A stretch of 64,000 nt of DNA, from the NCBI GenBank assembly GCA_030267565.1, contig BRXU01000002.1, positions 3,409,501 to 3,473,500 on the forward strand. Direction: 5' to 3'. The position numbers were made by a program, and so were the translations under genes. Below the pieces are notes generated by a model that was given only the letters and a program-made list of their open reading frames with translations, was not told where the DNA came from and made no database searches. Below are positions 1 to 14,530 of this stretch, in pieces (the stretch's first letter is position 1; every line of letters begins with the position of its first letter). This DNA is from Pleodorina starrii (taxonomy: Eukaryota; Chlorophyta; Chlorophyceae; Chlamydomonadales; Volvocaceae).

Positions 1-130
1 CGGTGGCGCGCTCCGCGGCGGCGGCACGCTCCGCGGCGGCGGCACGCTCCGCGGCGGCGGCACGCTCCGCGGCGGCGGCACGCTCCGCGGCGGCGGCGCG
101 CTCCGCGGCGGCGGCACGTTCCGCGGCGGC

Positions 131-133
<3 letters not shown>
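1..133. repeat. 18-bp tandem repeat array
   Basis: About seven near-identical 18-bp units (CGCTCCGCGGCGGCGGCA) run from the window edge to a TG tract. The unit is a multiple of three and open on both strands: (ARSAAA)n on plus and (AERAAA)n on minus. The minus reading resembles an alanine-rich helical repeat, so it could be the edge of a coding exon of a gene to the left. No start codon or clear splice site is visible. Confidence 0.8.
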
Positions 134-954
<821 letters not shown>

Positions 955-1413
955 TGAGGAGGGGCGTACCACCTTGTCTGCACACTGCACCGGGAAGTGC
1001 TAACCGCTGCGCCGTAATCGTCACAGGACAGCGTCCACCTGATTGTCCATGTGCCAGCAAAGCTAGCCCCAGGCGCCTACTGTCCTCAGTCCACCGAACG
1101 CATGCTCTACAGCTGCGTAATCAACCAGGGCACTCACACCGGTGCCATTGCCACCTCCTATATCCTTCGGAAGCCTGCCGCCGCCCGATCTTAGTTATCC
1201 AACCACCACCTGCTATGCAGTCTGGTCCAGGCCCTATGCAGACTCAGTCCTCCACCACTGCTCTGCGGCAGCGTTGTAGTCTTCTTGGTGGCATCCCACT
1301 CCAGCCGCCCCGCGCACCAGAGGACACCATTGTCTCCAGCCTTCGACACCCCGATCTCTTTCACCCGGGGGACCAGCGGTGGGGTATGATCCCACGTCTT
1401 CCGGTTAAGATAG
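955..1413. other. no gene recognised
   Basis: This stretch lies between the TG repeats and the tRNA-like sequence. Reading frames are open for up to about 200 codons but show no family resemblance or typical codon pattern. It may be the body of a short interspersed element whose head is the adjacent tRNA-like sequence. Confidence 0.4.
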
Positions 1414-1485
1414 TGCCGACTCTGGGGATTGAACTCCAGACCCGCCGGTTATTAACCCGGTGCTCTACCAACTTGAGCTACGCCG

Positions 1486-1487
<2 letters not shown>
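1414..1487 (-). tRNA. degenerate tRNA-like sequence (tRNA-Ile AAU-like pseudogene or SINE head)
   Basis: The minus strand carries both internal Pol III promoter boxes at tRNA spacing: an A box (TAGCTCAAGTTGG) and a B box (GTTCAATCC). The D arm pairs as GCTC/GAGC and the anticodon loop reads TTAATAA, giving AAU (Ile). The acceptor stem pairs at only about five of seven positions, the anticodon stem is imperfect and the T stem seems to hold an extra base. A TG tract abuts the 5' end. A functional tRNA is unlikely; a pseudogene or tRNA-derived SINE fits better. Confidence 0.4.
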
Positions 1488-1518
<31 letters not shown>

Positions 1519-1526
1519 ACACGCAG

Positions 1527-3138
1527 ACACGTACCACTCGCTGACGGACAAGACGCGCCACTTCTTCGTGGCGGCCTTCCGCGACTACCCCGCCGTGGAG
1601 TGGATCGTCAAGATGGGTGAGAGCGCGGCCCCCCTTGCACCGCCTGCCCCCGCCTGCCCCCGCTCCACCTTCCAATCCTCATTACCGTATCGCACTGTCA
1701 ACAATACCGGCATTGCAAACAAGAGAACAAGCAAGCGAACAAGCACACAAGTCGAATCGGGGGAAGGACCGACCTCCTTCTCGTTCCCTCGCTTCCTTCC
1801 TTCCTTCCCTCCTTCCTGCTGCCGCACATTACCCACCGCGGGCCTCGGCCTACGAGACCCTCCCCGATGACGCCGCTGCACCTCCCCGCCGGGGTCCGTC
1901 CGCCCGCCCGCCCGCTTCCCCGCCCCCCCTGCGACCGGTGTAGATGACGACGTGTACATGCTGCCCGAGGTGCGCCGCCAGTCCGACTGAAAAAGGGGGT
2001 AAAAAGAAAATATCTCAGGGGTTAAAAAGGGGAAGGCGGAGGAGACGTTTTAAGATGTTGGGGGAGGAGGGAAAGAGCCGAGACACGTTGCCCGGCCAGG
2101 GAACCGCTGCTCCTCCCCCCTCTGCCTCTCCCACCCTCCTCAGCCCCCACTCTGCCTCCCTGGCACCCCATTCGGGGAACCTCACACGATACCTCGCTGC
2201 ACACACGCACACGGGGCCCGGTACCCGCAGCGCCTGCTGCAAGCCGCCGACCAGTGGGCAGCCGCCGGGGCGGACTACATCGGCTGCATGGTGGGTGGGC
2301 CCACCTTCGCGCAGCCGGGTCACCGCTGGCACGAGCCCAACGCGCTGCAGTTTGGCCGCCACTACCCGCTGAGGGCGCTGGGGCCCACCTACGTGCTGAG
2401 CCGCCGGGTGGTGCAGCAGGTGCTGGTGCGCCGCTTCAGGCAGCTGAGGCCGTCGGGGTCTTGCGAAGGTGCGTGTGCCGTGGAGTGCTGCCGCTGTCCT
2501 GGGCTCCAGACCTTCGGGAAATATGTGTGTGTGAGTGTGTGTGTGGGGGGGGGGGGTGACGGGTGGGCAGGCTGCACACGCCTGCACACGCCAAAGTACC
2601 GGTAGGCCACACGGCCTATGTCCGCAGCGCAGAAGCCCCCAGCTGCGTGCTCTCCCCTCTGCTCTCTCTCGTGCTCTCTCCCCTCTGCTCTGGAGCCTGC
2701 CCGCCCGTCAGCTTCCCTCCCCACCCCACCCGCTCCCCCAACCCTCTCCTTCCCAAAACTTGCAGACAGCGCCCTGGGTGCCTGGATGCTGGGCTCTAAT
2801 GCGGTGTTCATGCCGGGTGAGCGACTGAGCTTACTACCCCCCCCCACCCCCCCGCACACACACACCAACACCCCCTCCTAACAACAACAACCGCCACATC
2901 CTGCCCCCTGTGGATGGATGTCCGAATCGCAGACATGCGGCTTTGCGCCGTAGTATGCGACGAGTCCGCTGTTGCGATGTGCGACCCGGCGGCCCAGGGC
3001 CTGGAGCTGGACTTCTGGAGGCCGGTGCACGACGACCCGGCGTGTACGACAGAGCCACCGTGGCCGATGCCGTACGTGCCGGCGTTTCCCCGCCCGCACG
3101 AGCGCTGGAGGGCGCCGCTTCAGGAGGGCATTCTGTGA
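1527..3138 (+). CDS. GT31 beta-1,3-galactosyltransferase-like protein, 3' part
   Basis: Five exons fit in phase: 1527-1616, 1944-1969, 2231-2468, 2766-2816 and 2933-3138, giving the last 202 residues and a TGA stop. The joined product carries [11 protein letters not shown], the DxD-type metal and nucleotide-sugar site of GT31 transferases. It then has DYIGCM, a tryptophan- and histidine-containing segment, [12 protein letters not shown], and ALGAWMLG as in the family motif ED(V)xLGxWL. Such enzymes are Golgi type II membrane proteins that add galactose to glycans, for example on hydroxyproline-rich proteins. The N terminus and its expected membrane anchor are missing: upstream of 1527 are only repeats and the tRNA-like element, so upstream exons lie beyond the window or were not recognised. 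The acceptor-sugar specificity cannot be inferred. Confidence 0.8.
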
Positions 3139-5009
<1,871 letters not shown>

Positions 5010-7008
5010 TCAATCGTCGTCGTCATCGTCGTCCACCACGCGCTTGCCGCCTCCGCCCTTGCCTCCGCCCTTGCCCTTGCCCTCCCCCTTCTTGCCCTCC
5101 CCCTTCTTGCCCTTCTTCGATTTGGATTCGCCCGCGGGATCAGCGTCAAAGCTCACAAACGTGCGCGAGGCGCGCGCCGCCGCCGCCGCCGCCGCAGAGA
5201 AGGTCCCCGCTCCCGCCGCCGCCGCCGCCTCTGCGCCCCGCCCCCGCTGCTCGTCCCGCTCGTCCTGCTGCTCGTCCTCCTGCTCGTCCTCCCGTATCGG
5301 CGCCCACAGGTACAGCGAGCGGCTGCTCCCCGACACGATGAGCTGCCTGAGCGTTGGTGGACGGGTTTGTACGGCATGTGTGTATGGGGGGGGGAGGGAG
5401 GGGACGTGCACGGCACGGCAGTTGGGGGAGGGGCATGCACCACGTTTTGGGACGGGGGCGGTGTCTCCGGCAACGGGGCCGGCATCTATGGCATCTGGGG
5501 ACACACACGCACACACGCACATGCGGATCGCGGCGACGCCGTAGCAGGGGAGGGAGGCAGTGGATGCCGCCTACTTGGTCCTACTGACTCGGGGGAAGGC
5601 GGGTCGGTGCCGGGCTGGGGCATGAACACCCACAAGTGCATACGCGCGCGACTACACACACCTAAGCACACACGCACACCCCCAGGCATACACCCTCCCG
5701 CCAGTCACCCACCTTCGCGGGTGGGGTTTGTTGACTGGCGATATGGTGGTGAGGTTGGTGTCTGTGAGCTGGTGCAGCAGCGCTCCATCAGATGCTGAGA
5801 TCATGTCCACCGGGTGGAGGGCCACTCCGCCAAAGTCCTCAGAGATGTACCTGGACATACAGGGGGGGTGGGGGGGGGCACAGCGACAGGGGCAGCGGGG
5901 ACACAGCGGGGGGGCACAGCGACAGGGGCAGCGGGGAGCCGGGGACACAGCGGGGGGTACACAGCGGGGAGGGACACAGCGACAGGGACAGCGCGGACAA
6001 AGTGAACAGGGACACATTAACACAGTGACAGCGGTGGGGGAGGAAGGTTGGGTCTCCTAGGGACAGGGCCGCATCCCCCACCGCTTCCTCCACATGCCTG
6101 CCTATCTGCCTATCTACCGGTATCTATCCATCCTCTTACGGTATTCAAGTGCCCCACGCACCTGCCCACCACAAACACCGACTCTGTGGGGTCCTTTGCG
6201 TCCCACTCCCCCTTGAAGGGCGTCAGGTAGCGGTTGAAGTCGTGCGAATGTACGATCTCCCGGTCGGCGGGGCCGTTGCAGTTGTACGGCGCGTAGTCCC
6301 ACACGCGCAGGCGGTTGTCCTGGCAGGTGGTCAGGATGCGGCGGCCGGTGTGGGGGCTGCTCTCGTGGGGAGAGGGGCAAGGGGGGAGAAGGGGGGAGGG
6401 AGGGTGGGTGGGAAGGGGGAGGGGTTGGGGAGGGTTGGGGAGGGGGAGGGGCGAAATGCGTGGATGGCACTGGAAGCAGCGGGTCGTGCCGGTCGGTAGT
6501 TGAGGCGGAGGTGGAGGCGGAGGTGGAGGCGGAGGCGGAGGCGGAGGCGGAGGCGGAGACGCGGCGTGTGTGCTCAAGCGTGCTTATGAGTGCACCGTAC
6601 GGCATACGTTTACGGCATCGCGTGTCTCCCCTCGGGGGTCACCCCCTCGACGAGGCGAGAGCTGCAAAGGGGGCAAGCGGGGCCAAGTGATAGCTGATGT
6701 GCCAATGTGTCGTACACTTTCCGTACCTAAAGTACGCGGCGTTGACCACGCGGGGGTGCGGCATCACCGCCAGCTCCGCGTGAGCTGCCGTACCGCCGCC
6801 GGCGGCGGCGCTGCCGCCCGCTGCCGCCGCGCTCTTCTTGCCGCCGCCGCCGCCGCCGCCGCGCTTCCTCCCCGCCGCCGGCGTGGAGCTCCCGGCGCCG
6901 CCGCCCTCGCCTGTTGTCGTACCTGCCGGGGACGCGGTGAGAAGGCTGCCAGCCACGGCGGTGCGAGCAGTGGCGATGGCGGCGGCGGCAGCCGCCGCCG
7001 GCGGCGGA

Positions 7009-7039
<31 letters not shown>

Positions 7040-10000
7040 ACGGCGCCGACGAGAGCTCCCGGATGTCGAACAATCTCGCCGAGTGGTCGTTGCCGGCGGT
7101 TAGTACGAGCGGCGGGTGCAGTGGGTGCATGTGTACGGACACGACCTTGTTGCCCTTGCGGTGCAGTTGCAGGGAGCTGACCGACCCGCGGGTCCGTGGG
7201 TCCAGCAGGTGCACGCAGCCGTTGCTGTCGCCCACCAGTACGGCACCCAGGGCGGGGCTGGCGTCGCAGCCGTACACCATGTGCCAGGGGCCGCCCTGGC
7301 AAGGGGTGGGGTGGAGTGGGTGGGTGGAGTGGGTGGGTGGATGCTGGGGTTAGGGTTCGATCGCCTCGCCTCGCCTCGCTTGCCTGCCCATCCGAACTCC
7401 CCTCGCCCCTCGCGGTGGTTTCATAGCAGCATTGCCCCTTCCCTCCCTTCTACCCCGTGTCGCCTCTGTCCCATCGCTGCGGTGCCTTCCTTCTTAGCTA
7501 CCCCCTTCCCCAGCCAGCCAGCCCCCCTCCTCCTTCCCCGCTCTCTGCCACCCCCACCCCCAAACACACACACGCGCACGTGGGCCCCCACCTGCACCCA
7601 GCCCCCCGGGTTGAGATCCAACAGGGGCCGCCAGTCGCCCGTCTCCAGATCCACCAGCTTTGCCGTACCATCGGACGATGCCGTAACCGCCGACATGGAG
7701 TCGATCCAGGGAAGGAAGCGGATCGAGTTGGTCAGGCACGAGTGTACGGTGTCGTACACGGTGCGCTCGTGGACCTGCGGTGGCCGCAGCGGTGGCAGTG
7801 GGGGAGGCGCGGGGCGGGGCGGGGCGGGGAGGGGCCTCGGCAACAAAACACACGCACGCACGCACGCACACACACACGCACGTCGGCCGCGGCGCAAGTG
7901 GAGCAGCCGCTCCGCCCCCAAGTCTCTCTCTGGACGCGACGTCCCTCACCACTTTAAATTTTTCAGCTCAGTACTGGTGATGGATATGTCCCCCATCAGT
8001 GTTGACGACAACCTTTTGACAGACTGACAGACGCGCCGGCGGCAAACGCGCCCATGCCGTACTACCGTTGTCGTACCTGGTCAAAGTTCCACACCGCCAG
8101 GCCGCCCTTCTTGTCGCCGCTGACGACGATGCCGTCGTGGGTGGGGTGGAACTCCAGAGTGCAGCACCTGTACGACGACAAGTACGACGCTTCTTCTTAG
8201 TTGCCCCGCTCCGACATCCGCTGCCTCCCCCCCCCCCCCGGTCCGCTGCCCCCTTTGAATGTCCTCAACCCCCGGGTGATCAGCCCCCAACCCCACATCC
8301 CCAACCCCACCTCCTCTCCGCCTAAACCGGCGGCCCATGTACGCCGCCACCCCCTTCTCCCGCCCCGCAGCTCCCCTCAGCTCCCCCGCCCCTCTCCCCA
8401 GTCCCCCCAGTCCCCCAGTTCCCCCAGTTCCCCCCAGTTCCTCGCCTGCGTGTGTGTATTTTGAGTATGGCCGCCTCCACCTGGAACCGAGGAACGGCCG
8501 GCCGCCGAAGCAGCAGCAGCGGCTGGCGACTGCAGGGGGAAGAGAACGGGGGGTGTTGGGGGTACGGCACTTGGGGTATGTAGGCTACGGTGTGTAGGGC
8601 AGAGTTCAAACAGAGGGCGGAGGAGCGCATGGAGAGGGGGAATTTGAAGAGTGAATTTGCGGAGGAGCGCATGGAGAGGGGGAAGGAAACGCCCTCGGTG
8701 CGGTGCCCGAGCGGGGGGTCCAGGGCCGGGGGCCAAGCCGCGGCAGGCGGGAGGCGAAAGCAAGGGCTGCGGCGTGTGCTGGTGCCGTGTTTTGGCGCCA
8801 GGTGGTTTGTTGTTGTATGCGATGATGAGTTCTTCGCTCACTGCGACGCGCAGCTCGCCTTCCCCGCCGCGAGTAGCACTCGCCCCCCCACTCGCCCCCC
8901 CAGCCCCCACTCGCACTCGCACTCGCGGCACTCGCCTGCCAAAGCACTCGCGGCTCTGGAGGGCGCCCAGCAGGCCCCGCCCGCCGCCACGCAGCCGGGC
9001 GCCGCCCCGCGCGCCGCTAACCGCCCCGCGGGTCACATCGCCGCCGCCGCCGCCGCTGCCGCCCGCCGCCGCCGCTGCTGGCGTGCAGCCGTGCCCCGGC
9101 GCGATGCGGTAGGGGCAGGTGGCGGTCGTGTGGCCCACGAGTTTGCACAGGTAGCAGGGACCTGCGGCCCGGAGCAGGGGCGTGTGAGTGTGTTTGTGTG
9201 AGTGTGTGTGTGTGTGCTGGGAGGGAGGGGAGGGGAGGGGGGCGTGCAGCGCAGTGCTGCTCGCTGCAGTGAAGGTGCCTGGCACATGGGGATACGCACT
9301 GCCAGTGACATGCACGCGGGTACAGGTGACATTTTGTTTGTGACCCATCCGTACCCAAGTCCGGCGACTCAGGGACTCACGGTTGGGGCAATCCATGTAT
9401 GTGGCCCCCACGAAGCCCGCCTTGTGGCCCCGCTTGCCGCACACCTGCAACCGGCAGACACAGGGAGAGGAGGGAGAGGAGCGGCGCAGATTACTTTCCC
9501 CCCTTCCCTCGCATGTAAGTGTTGATGAGGGCGAGGTTAATTGTTGGCTTCGCCGGCGTACGTCTTCATGACCGGAGGCGGGTCAGGCGCGAAGGCATGG
9601 AGCGAAGGCGAGCGGCGGGTGGGAGGGCGATTTTGGGGTGGAGTGCCCCCGAGCGTGATGTCCAGGTGCCCTTGGGAGTGAGATGATTTGTATGGTAGTT
9701 GCGCGCAATGCGCCAGCGCGGCGTCGGCTGAGTGCGTGGCGGCGCGGCGGCCCGGCATGGACCCACCGACCCATGGGTCAGCTCAGGGCAACAAGCTAAA
9801 CGTTTCCAACAATGGGGCGGGCATGAATGGCGCGAGGGGGCTTAGCCCCTAGCCGCTTTGACACGTGAAACTCAAATTGGGCGTAGGGATACGTGTCGAC
9901 ATCCAATGCAGGTCACTGCAGGCGTCTTGGCCCAGCAGGCCGAGACCTGCAGAAGGCTGTGATGCGCCACGACGCCCGGTTCTCGTAATGGCAGAGCTTG

Positions 10001-10561
10001 GGAATGAGATCCTTCCCGTTCGCATTGGGCATGAGGATGTTGCACAGCTAAACATTCGACGGCAATGAATAACGCAAAGTCTAAGGAGGGGTCGAGAATG
10101 GCGCAAGAAGGATTTTTAGCGCCATCGAGATGACGGGCTGATAGGTCGAGGGCAAAAGCCATTTTACTGTCCGTAAAATGCGATAAGATGCCGATTGTGG
10201 AAAAATTGGGGTTCGCAACGACATGACGAACCGGAAAGACCCAGGGGCCCGACGCCCCCGTCACCTTGCAAACGTCGTTTTTGCTGCTTAAGGACAACGT
10301 CAGGCGAGATGGCGCTGCAGGCTGATGCCGGTCGTTGCCCTGGTTTGTTCGGCCCGGCCCCGTTGTGGTCCCCTTTTTCCCTGCTCTGCCGCGCTCGCCA
10401 TCATCGCCGTCCAGGTCCTCTTCCTCCTCGACGTCCACGTCCTGCTCCTCCTCCTCCTCCTCCTCTTCTTGCCCAATTGATTCCTCATCGTCACTGCTGC
10501 TGGATTCCTCTACGGTTTCATCCTCGTCGCGCGGACGCTTGTTCACAACCACACGAGGCAT
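5010..10561 (-). CDS. DDB2: DDB2, UV-damaged DNA-binding WD40 protein
   Basis: Substrate-receptor subunit of the CUL4-DDB1 ubiquitin ligase that recognises UV photoproducts in chromatin and starts nucleotide-excision repair. Ten exons join in phase (minus order): 10561-10265, 9444-9381, 9161-8842, 8522-8446, 8167-8077, 7774-7592, 7295-6727, 6356-6162, 5850-5713, 5346-5010, for about 756 aa. The order is: acidic Ser/Glu-rich N terminus (1-99); two cysteine/histidine knuckles including CYLCKLVGHTTATC as in plant DDB2; then the WD40 propeller with LEFHPTHDGIVVSGDKKG, ILTTCQDNRLRVWDY and IVHSHDFNRYLTPFKGEWD; then a Lys/Gly-rich tail ending in seven Asp. A long Ala/Gly-rich insert interrupts the propeller in exon 7. 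The intron after 8446 appears to use a GC donor (CAG|GCGAGG). The start ATG is the first in frame and faces VTI1. The end of exon 3 is the least certain junction. Confidence 0.93.
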
Positions 10562-10878
10562 ACTACTTCAGCACGTCACGTTTGCAGATGAAGAAACTTG
10601 TAGCCTTTATTCTGTGAAGGGGACCTGCGCACACTTGGCTGTTGTCATCCATCTTCTGTTGCAATTGCACGGCGTCAGTTCACTCGCCCAACCAACACGG
10701 GTCTTCCGCAACATCGCAAGTAGAACCCCAGCCACAGTGCATGCGTGTTTCAGCCTCAAGCAATTACAACGCCCTAGTCGTTCTCTTGACGCAATCCTGG
10801 CCTTAGAGCCTTGCACCTCCAACACGTTGTTGAAGCGCCCAGTCGGTTCTCCTTTCGCAAAAGACCAGGCTTTTGACC
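10562..10878. promoter_or_regulatory. divergent promoter region, DDB2 / VTI1
   Basis: Only 317 bp separate the two start codons of oppositely transcribed genes, so both 5' untranslated regions and core promoters must lie here. It is less GC-rich than the genes. No clear TATA box or named element was identified. Confidence 0.6.
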
Positions 10879-13800
10879 ATGGACGATACCAGCGCACTTT
10901 TTAACCAGTATGAGAATGAGTACTGTAACAAGAGCACGGACATTTCACGGAAAATCAACTCCGCAGTCGCCCTCAGCGGAGGTGCGCATGCGTTGGCCGT
11001 GCGTCGTGGACATCAGCTTTTTGCTGTGGAGCCTTTTGCTGCATGCGGATGGGACGGGCGGGAAACCGTGGAACCCGCGCAAACCAACTCGCAGAGACGA
11101 AGCGCAAGAAGCTAGCGGAAGTGGATGTGGACATCAAAGAAGCCGACAACATTGTAAGTTGATGCTCATAGCCAACCCGGACTGCGTGTCCGCCCTCGCG
11201 CTGCTCGCCTCCCGGGGGTCAGGCCTGGGGGGTACCGCTCAACCACCCCGACACCTCCTCTCCCTTCGAAAACCTGCCAAACGCCCCTCTCTGCCGCGCC
11301 CCTGCCCCTTTGTCTCCGAACCCAGATCAAGAAAATGGACATGGAGGCCCGGTCCGTTGCTCCCGACCGATCAAAGCAGCTCCAAAACAAGGTCAAGGAG
11401 TACAAGGCGGACCTGGCGTCGCTTAAAGAGCAACTCAGCAAGGCCCGGGCGGCATCGGGCAGCGACTACGACGCAGCTCGCGCGGAGCTGGTGAGCTTAC
11501 CAACCCATCAGCGCTGACCCGGGCTGGGTCCTCGGAAGCGGCCTCGGTATCACACGGGCTAGGCTTGCAGCCTTACAGGCAGGGGTCGCTGCCCCGTGCA
11601 TACTACTGCCGGGCCCCACCCATGCTCAGCACCCCCCAACCAATGCGACTCGCGCCTCCGGCCCACCCCCCCCTTTCCTCCCCCCCCCGCAGGGCCTGGG
11701 TATGGACTACGCCTCCTCCTCCCAGTCTCAGCGCGACCGCATGTTGTCCGCCACCTCCAAACTGGAGCAGTCCAACGACCGCCTGCAGCAGGGGAAGAAG
11801 CTGCTGGTGGAGACGGAGGTGCGGAGGGGACAGAGGGAGGGAGAGACGGAGGGAAAGACGGGGGAGGAGGAGGCGGGGAGGAGGCGGGCTGGGCAGGGCT
11901 GGGCTGCTCGGGCGGGAGGGTGGCCGCATAGGGCGGGGGGGGGGGGATAAGGACGGGGCCAGCCAGGAGGGCAACGTCTAGGAGGGAGTCGCAGGGCGGA
12001 GGCCGCGTCTGTACCACTTGATTGCATGGCCTCAAGAGCTTTATCACTCCCATGTGAGAGCGTGGTGGCTCCAGTTGTTACGTTACGGGGCTCGGAGCGG
12101 GTTGGGACGGGAGCCCTCTCTTCCCGGGCGGGCTCACTCACTGACCTGCAGCTCGCCTGAGGGCGGGGAGGACCAGCCCCCCCGGGGGGGGGGGACGCAC
12201 GGAAGGGTCGCGGCAGGCGGCCACGCCCTGAGGTCAGGTTGCGGCGTCGCGGCTTCCTGGGACGCCAAGCACCGCTGTTGTGTACATGTTATGTATGTGT
12301 GTTGCGATATGCCGGCCTCTATCCATGTGGGAGGGACAGCGACGCGCTGCAGCGAGGGCTTGCGTTGGGGCTGCGATCGCGTTGCCGCCGGACCAACCCT
12401 GACGGGCAAACACACGCGACGGCACAACAACGACACGAGCCTACGGGGACGGGACGGGGCGGGAAAGCCGACCTTTCCGCGCTTCGCCTGGCGGGTCTCG
12501 TCTCTCTCCCTCTCTCCCTCTCTCCCTCTCGTTCGCGCGCTCTCTCTCGCCCCATTACGTTCCGCGCACTCTGACGGGTAACCACCAACCATCAGAGCAA
12601 AGGCCGTGCGGAGCGTTGCGCGGCAGCGGCGGCGGCGGCGGCGGGGCATCGTTCACCGCCTCGTCGTCGCCAGGGCGTTTGCCGGAGTTGCCGATAGGGG
12701 GCCACACATCTCCAACACATGAGTCAGCCGCCAGCTCCAGCTGTTGATTGGGCGGACCATGTGTTTAACACATTATTATTATTATCATGAGGTGGGGGCC
12801 CGGTGTGCTGCCGCCGCGTGGCGAGGGCCGCGCCTTGGTCCAGTGCTCTGGCTCCCGTGTGTGGCATGTGGTGGTGGACCGGTGTTGGGGTGATGATGAT
12901 GAGGCCACATCGACTTGTGTGAGGGACTGGTGGAACGTTTTACACGCGCTTGTTGCCGGGCCGCTGCCGCCGCCGCTGCCCACCGCCGCCGCCGCCGCCG
13001 CGTGTGGTCCCGGCGCTCGCTCGCTCGTAGGGCCTGGGGGCGTCGGTGCTGGCGGCGCTGCAGGAGCAGCGGGCCACCATTCAGCGCGCCCAGGACACCC
13101 TCCGCGGCGCCGACGGCGACCTGCGCGCCGCCGACGGGTCGCTCAAAACCATGAATCGCCGGGCGCGCTGGTTCTTCTGAACGGCGCCGCGCCGTAGCGC
13201 CCCTGCCCCCACGGACGGCCGCCCTTGGCTGGGCTGGGCTGCGGCACTGCGCTGCGGTGCGCCCCCCGTCCAGGGGCGCCGTGCCGGGGTGTGGGGCGAT
13301 GGCGGCGGCGGCAGTGTTGGGAGGAGGAGAAGTAAGCGGCGCGCGTTGCGGCGCTGCGCGGTGTTGGAAGCGAGCCATAGCAGCCGCGTGGTGTTGGTCG
13401 TGGTAGTGGTCGTCGTTGAGGCATGACGCATTCGGGCGCGGCACGGCAAGAGGGTTCTTGGCCTGTGCTGGCGTGTGGGTGCACCCCGGGCCGGCTGCGC
13501 ATTTTCCGGACGCGAGCGACCCTTTGGCAGTCCCCTCTCGGCAATACCCTCGGCCGTCTTTTCCATTGGACGGATCAGAGTGTTGTGCTTTTGTTCAATT
13601 CTTCGCGGGGTGGAATTGCTGGTGGGGCAGAGTGGTGTGTGGGTTTGGAGGGTAGCAGGGGTTTGGACCCGGGCCAGCTGGCGGTGTAGTGGACCACAGG
13701 CCCCTGGGGGCGGCGCCTGATGGCGCCCCTCACCTTGTCTACTAGTTTACCCTGTTTCCTGCCTACGTCGGCACTTGACTTGTGAGCGCGGCGTTGCCCG

Positions 13801-14530
13801 TCGGAGTGGCCGCCCCGATAGGGCTGGGCCCCGCAGCGGTCACTCAATCGGGCCCAGCCCCATCTTGGCGCCGGCGGCCGTGCTTTCCAGCACGGTCGTC
13901 GGTGCCATCTTGCACCCTGCGCGCTGTGTCACGCCCCCCAACCTCCCAAACCCCCTTCTCCGTACCAATAACCGATTGCATTTCGCGCAAGAAGGACCCT
14001 AAGAAGTAAGAACCCCTTTTTCCGCTGCGCCGTGCGGCTGATAAGCGTGTGCTGCACCATGACCCGAGCTGCCCCCCACGGCCGCCGCCACCGCACCTCT
14101 TTCCCGCCCCCGGGGGCTGCTACATCCTCTCCCTTCGCGCACGTCTCGCTTAAACCCAAACCGTAGCGGCTGTTGGGCCAGTGTGCCTGCAGGCACCGAC
14201 CCCAACTTGCTCTCTCCCTCTCTCCCCATTGCTTATCCCCGTTTGCTCTCACTCTCTCACCCGCAAGCTCCTCCTCCTCCTCCTGCTCCTCCTCCTCCTG
14301 CTCCCCCTCAGGAGCTGGGTACCGGCATCCTGGCCAACTTGGCCGCCCAGCGGGAGACCATCCTGCACTCCCGCGATGCGCTGCACGGCGCTGACGACAA
14401 CATCGGCAAGGCGCGCAAGATCCTGTCGTCCATGGGCCGCCGCATGCTGCAGAACAAACTCATCATGTTCGGCATCATCGGTTTCCTGCTGGCGGCGATC
14501 ATTATCATCATCTACTTCAAGGTCAAGTAG
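10879..14530 (+). CDS. VTI1: VTI1-type Qb-SNARE
   Basis: Vesicle-fusion SNARE of Golgi, endosome and vacuole traffic; its SNARE helix joins a four-helix bundle with three partners. Exons 10879-10981, 11095-11153, 11326-11490, 11693-11818 and 14312-14530 join in phase to 223 aa, the usual family length (about 220). The N-terminal part holds the three-helix V-SNARE domain with IKKMDMEARS and KVKEYKADLASLKEQL. The last exon has the SNARE motif (LHGADDNIGKARKILSSMGRR) and a C-terminal membrane anchor (IMFGIIGFLLAAIIIIIYF) ending FKVK, so the protein is tail-anchored. The last intron is about 2.5 kb and contains a second SNARE-coding exon at 13031-13180, annotated separately. The start is the ATG in CCATGG at 10879. 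Confidence 0.93.
13031..13180 (+). CDS. alternative terminal SNARE exon of VTI1, no membrane anchor
   Basis: This 150-bp open segment sits inside the last VTI1 intron, preceded by CTCGTAG (acceptor) and followed by TGA. It enters in phase 0, exactly as the normal last exon at 14312 does, so exon 4 (ending ...LLVETE) can splice to either. It encodes 49 residues starting GLGASVLAALQEQRAT and containing IQRAQDTLRGADGDLRAADG, aligning along its length with the normal SNARE motif. It stops after NRRARWFF with no hydrophobic segment. A soluble isoform of about 199 aa would result. It could also be a decaying duplicate exon; the intact frame and splice phase argue for use. No transcript evidence is available here. 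Confidence 0.65.
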   Translation, partial: GLGASVLAALQEQRATIQRAQDTLRGADGDLRAADGSLKTMNRRARWFF

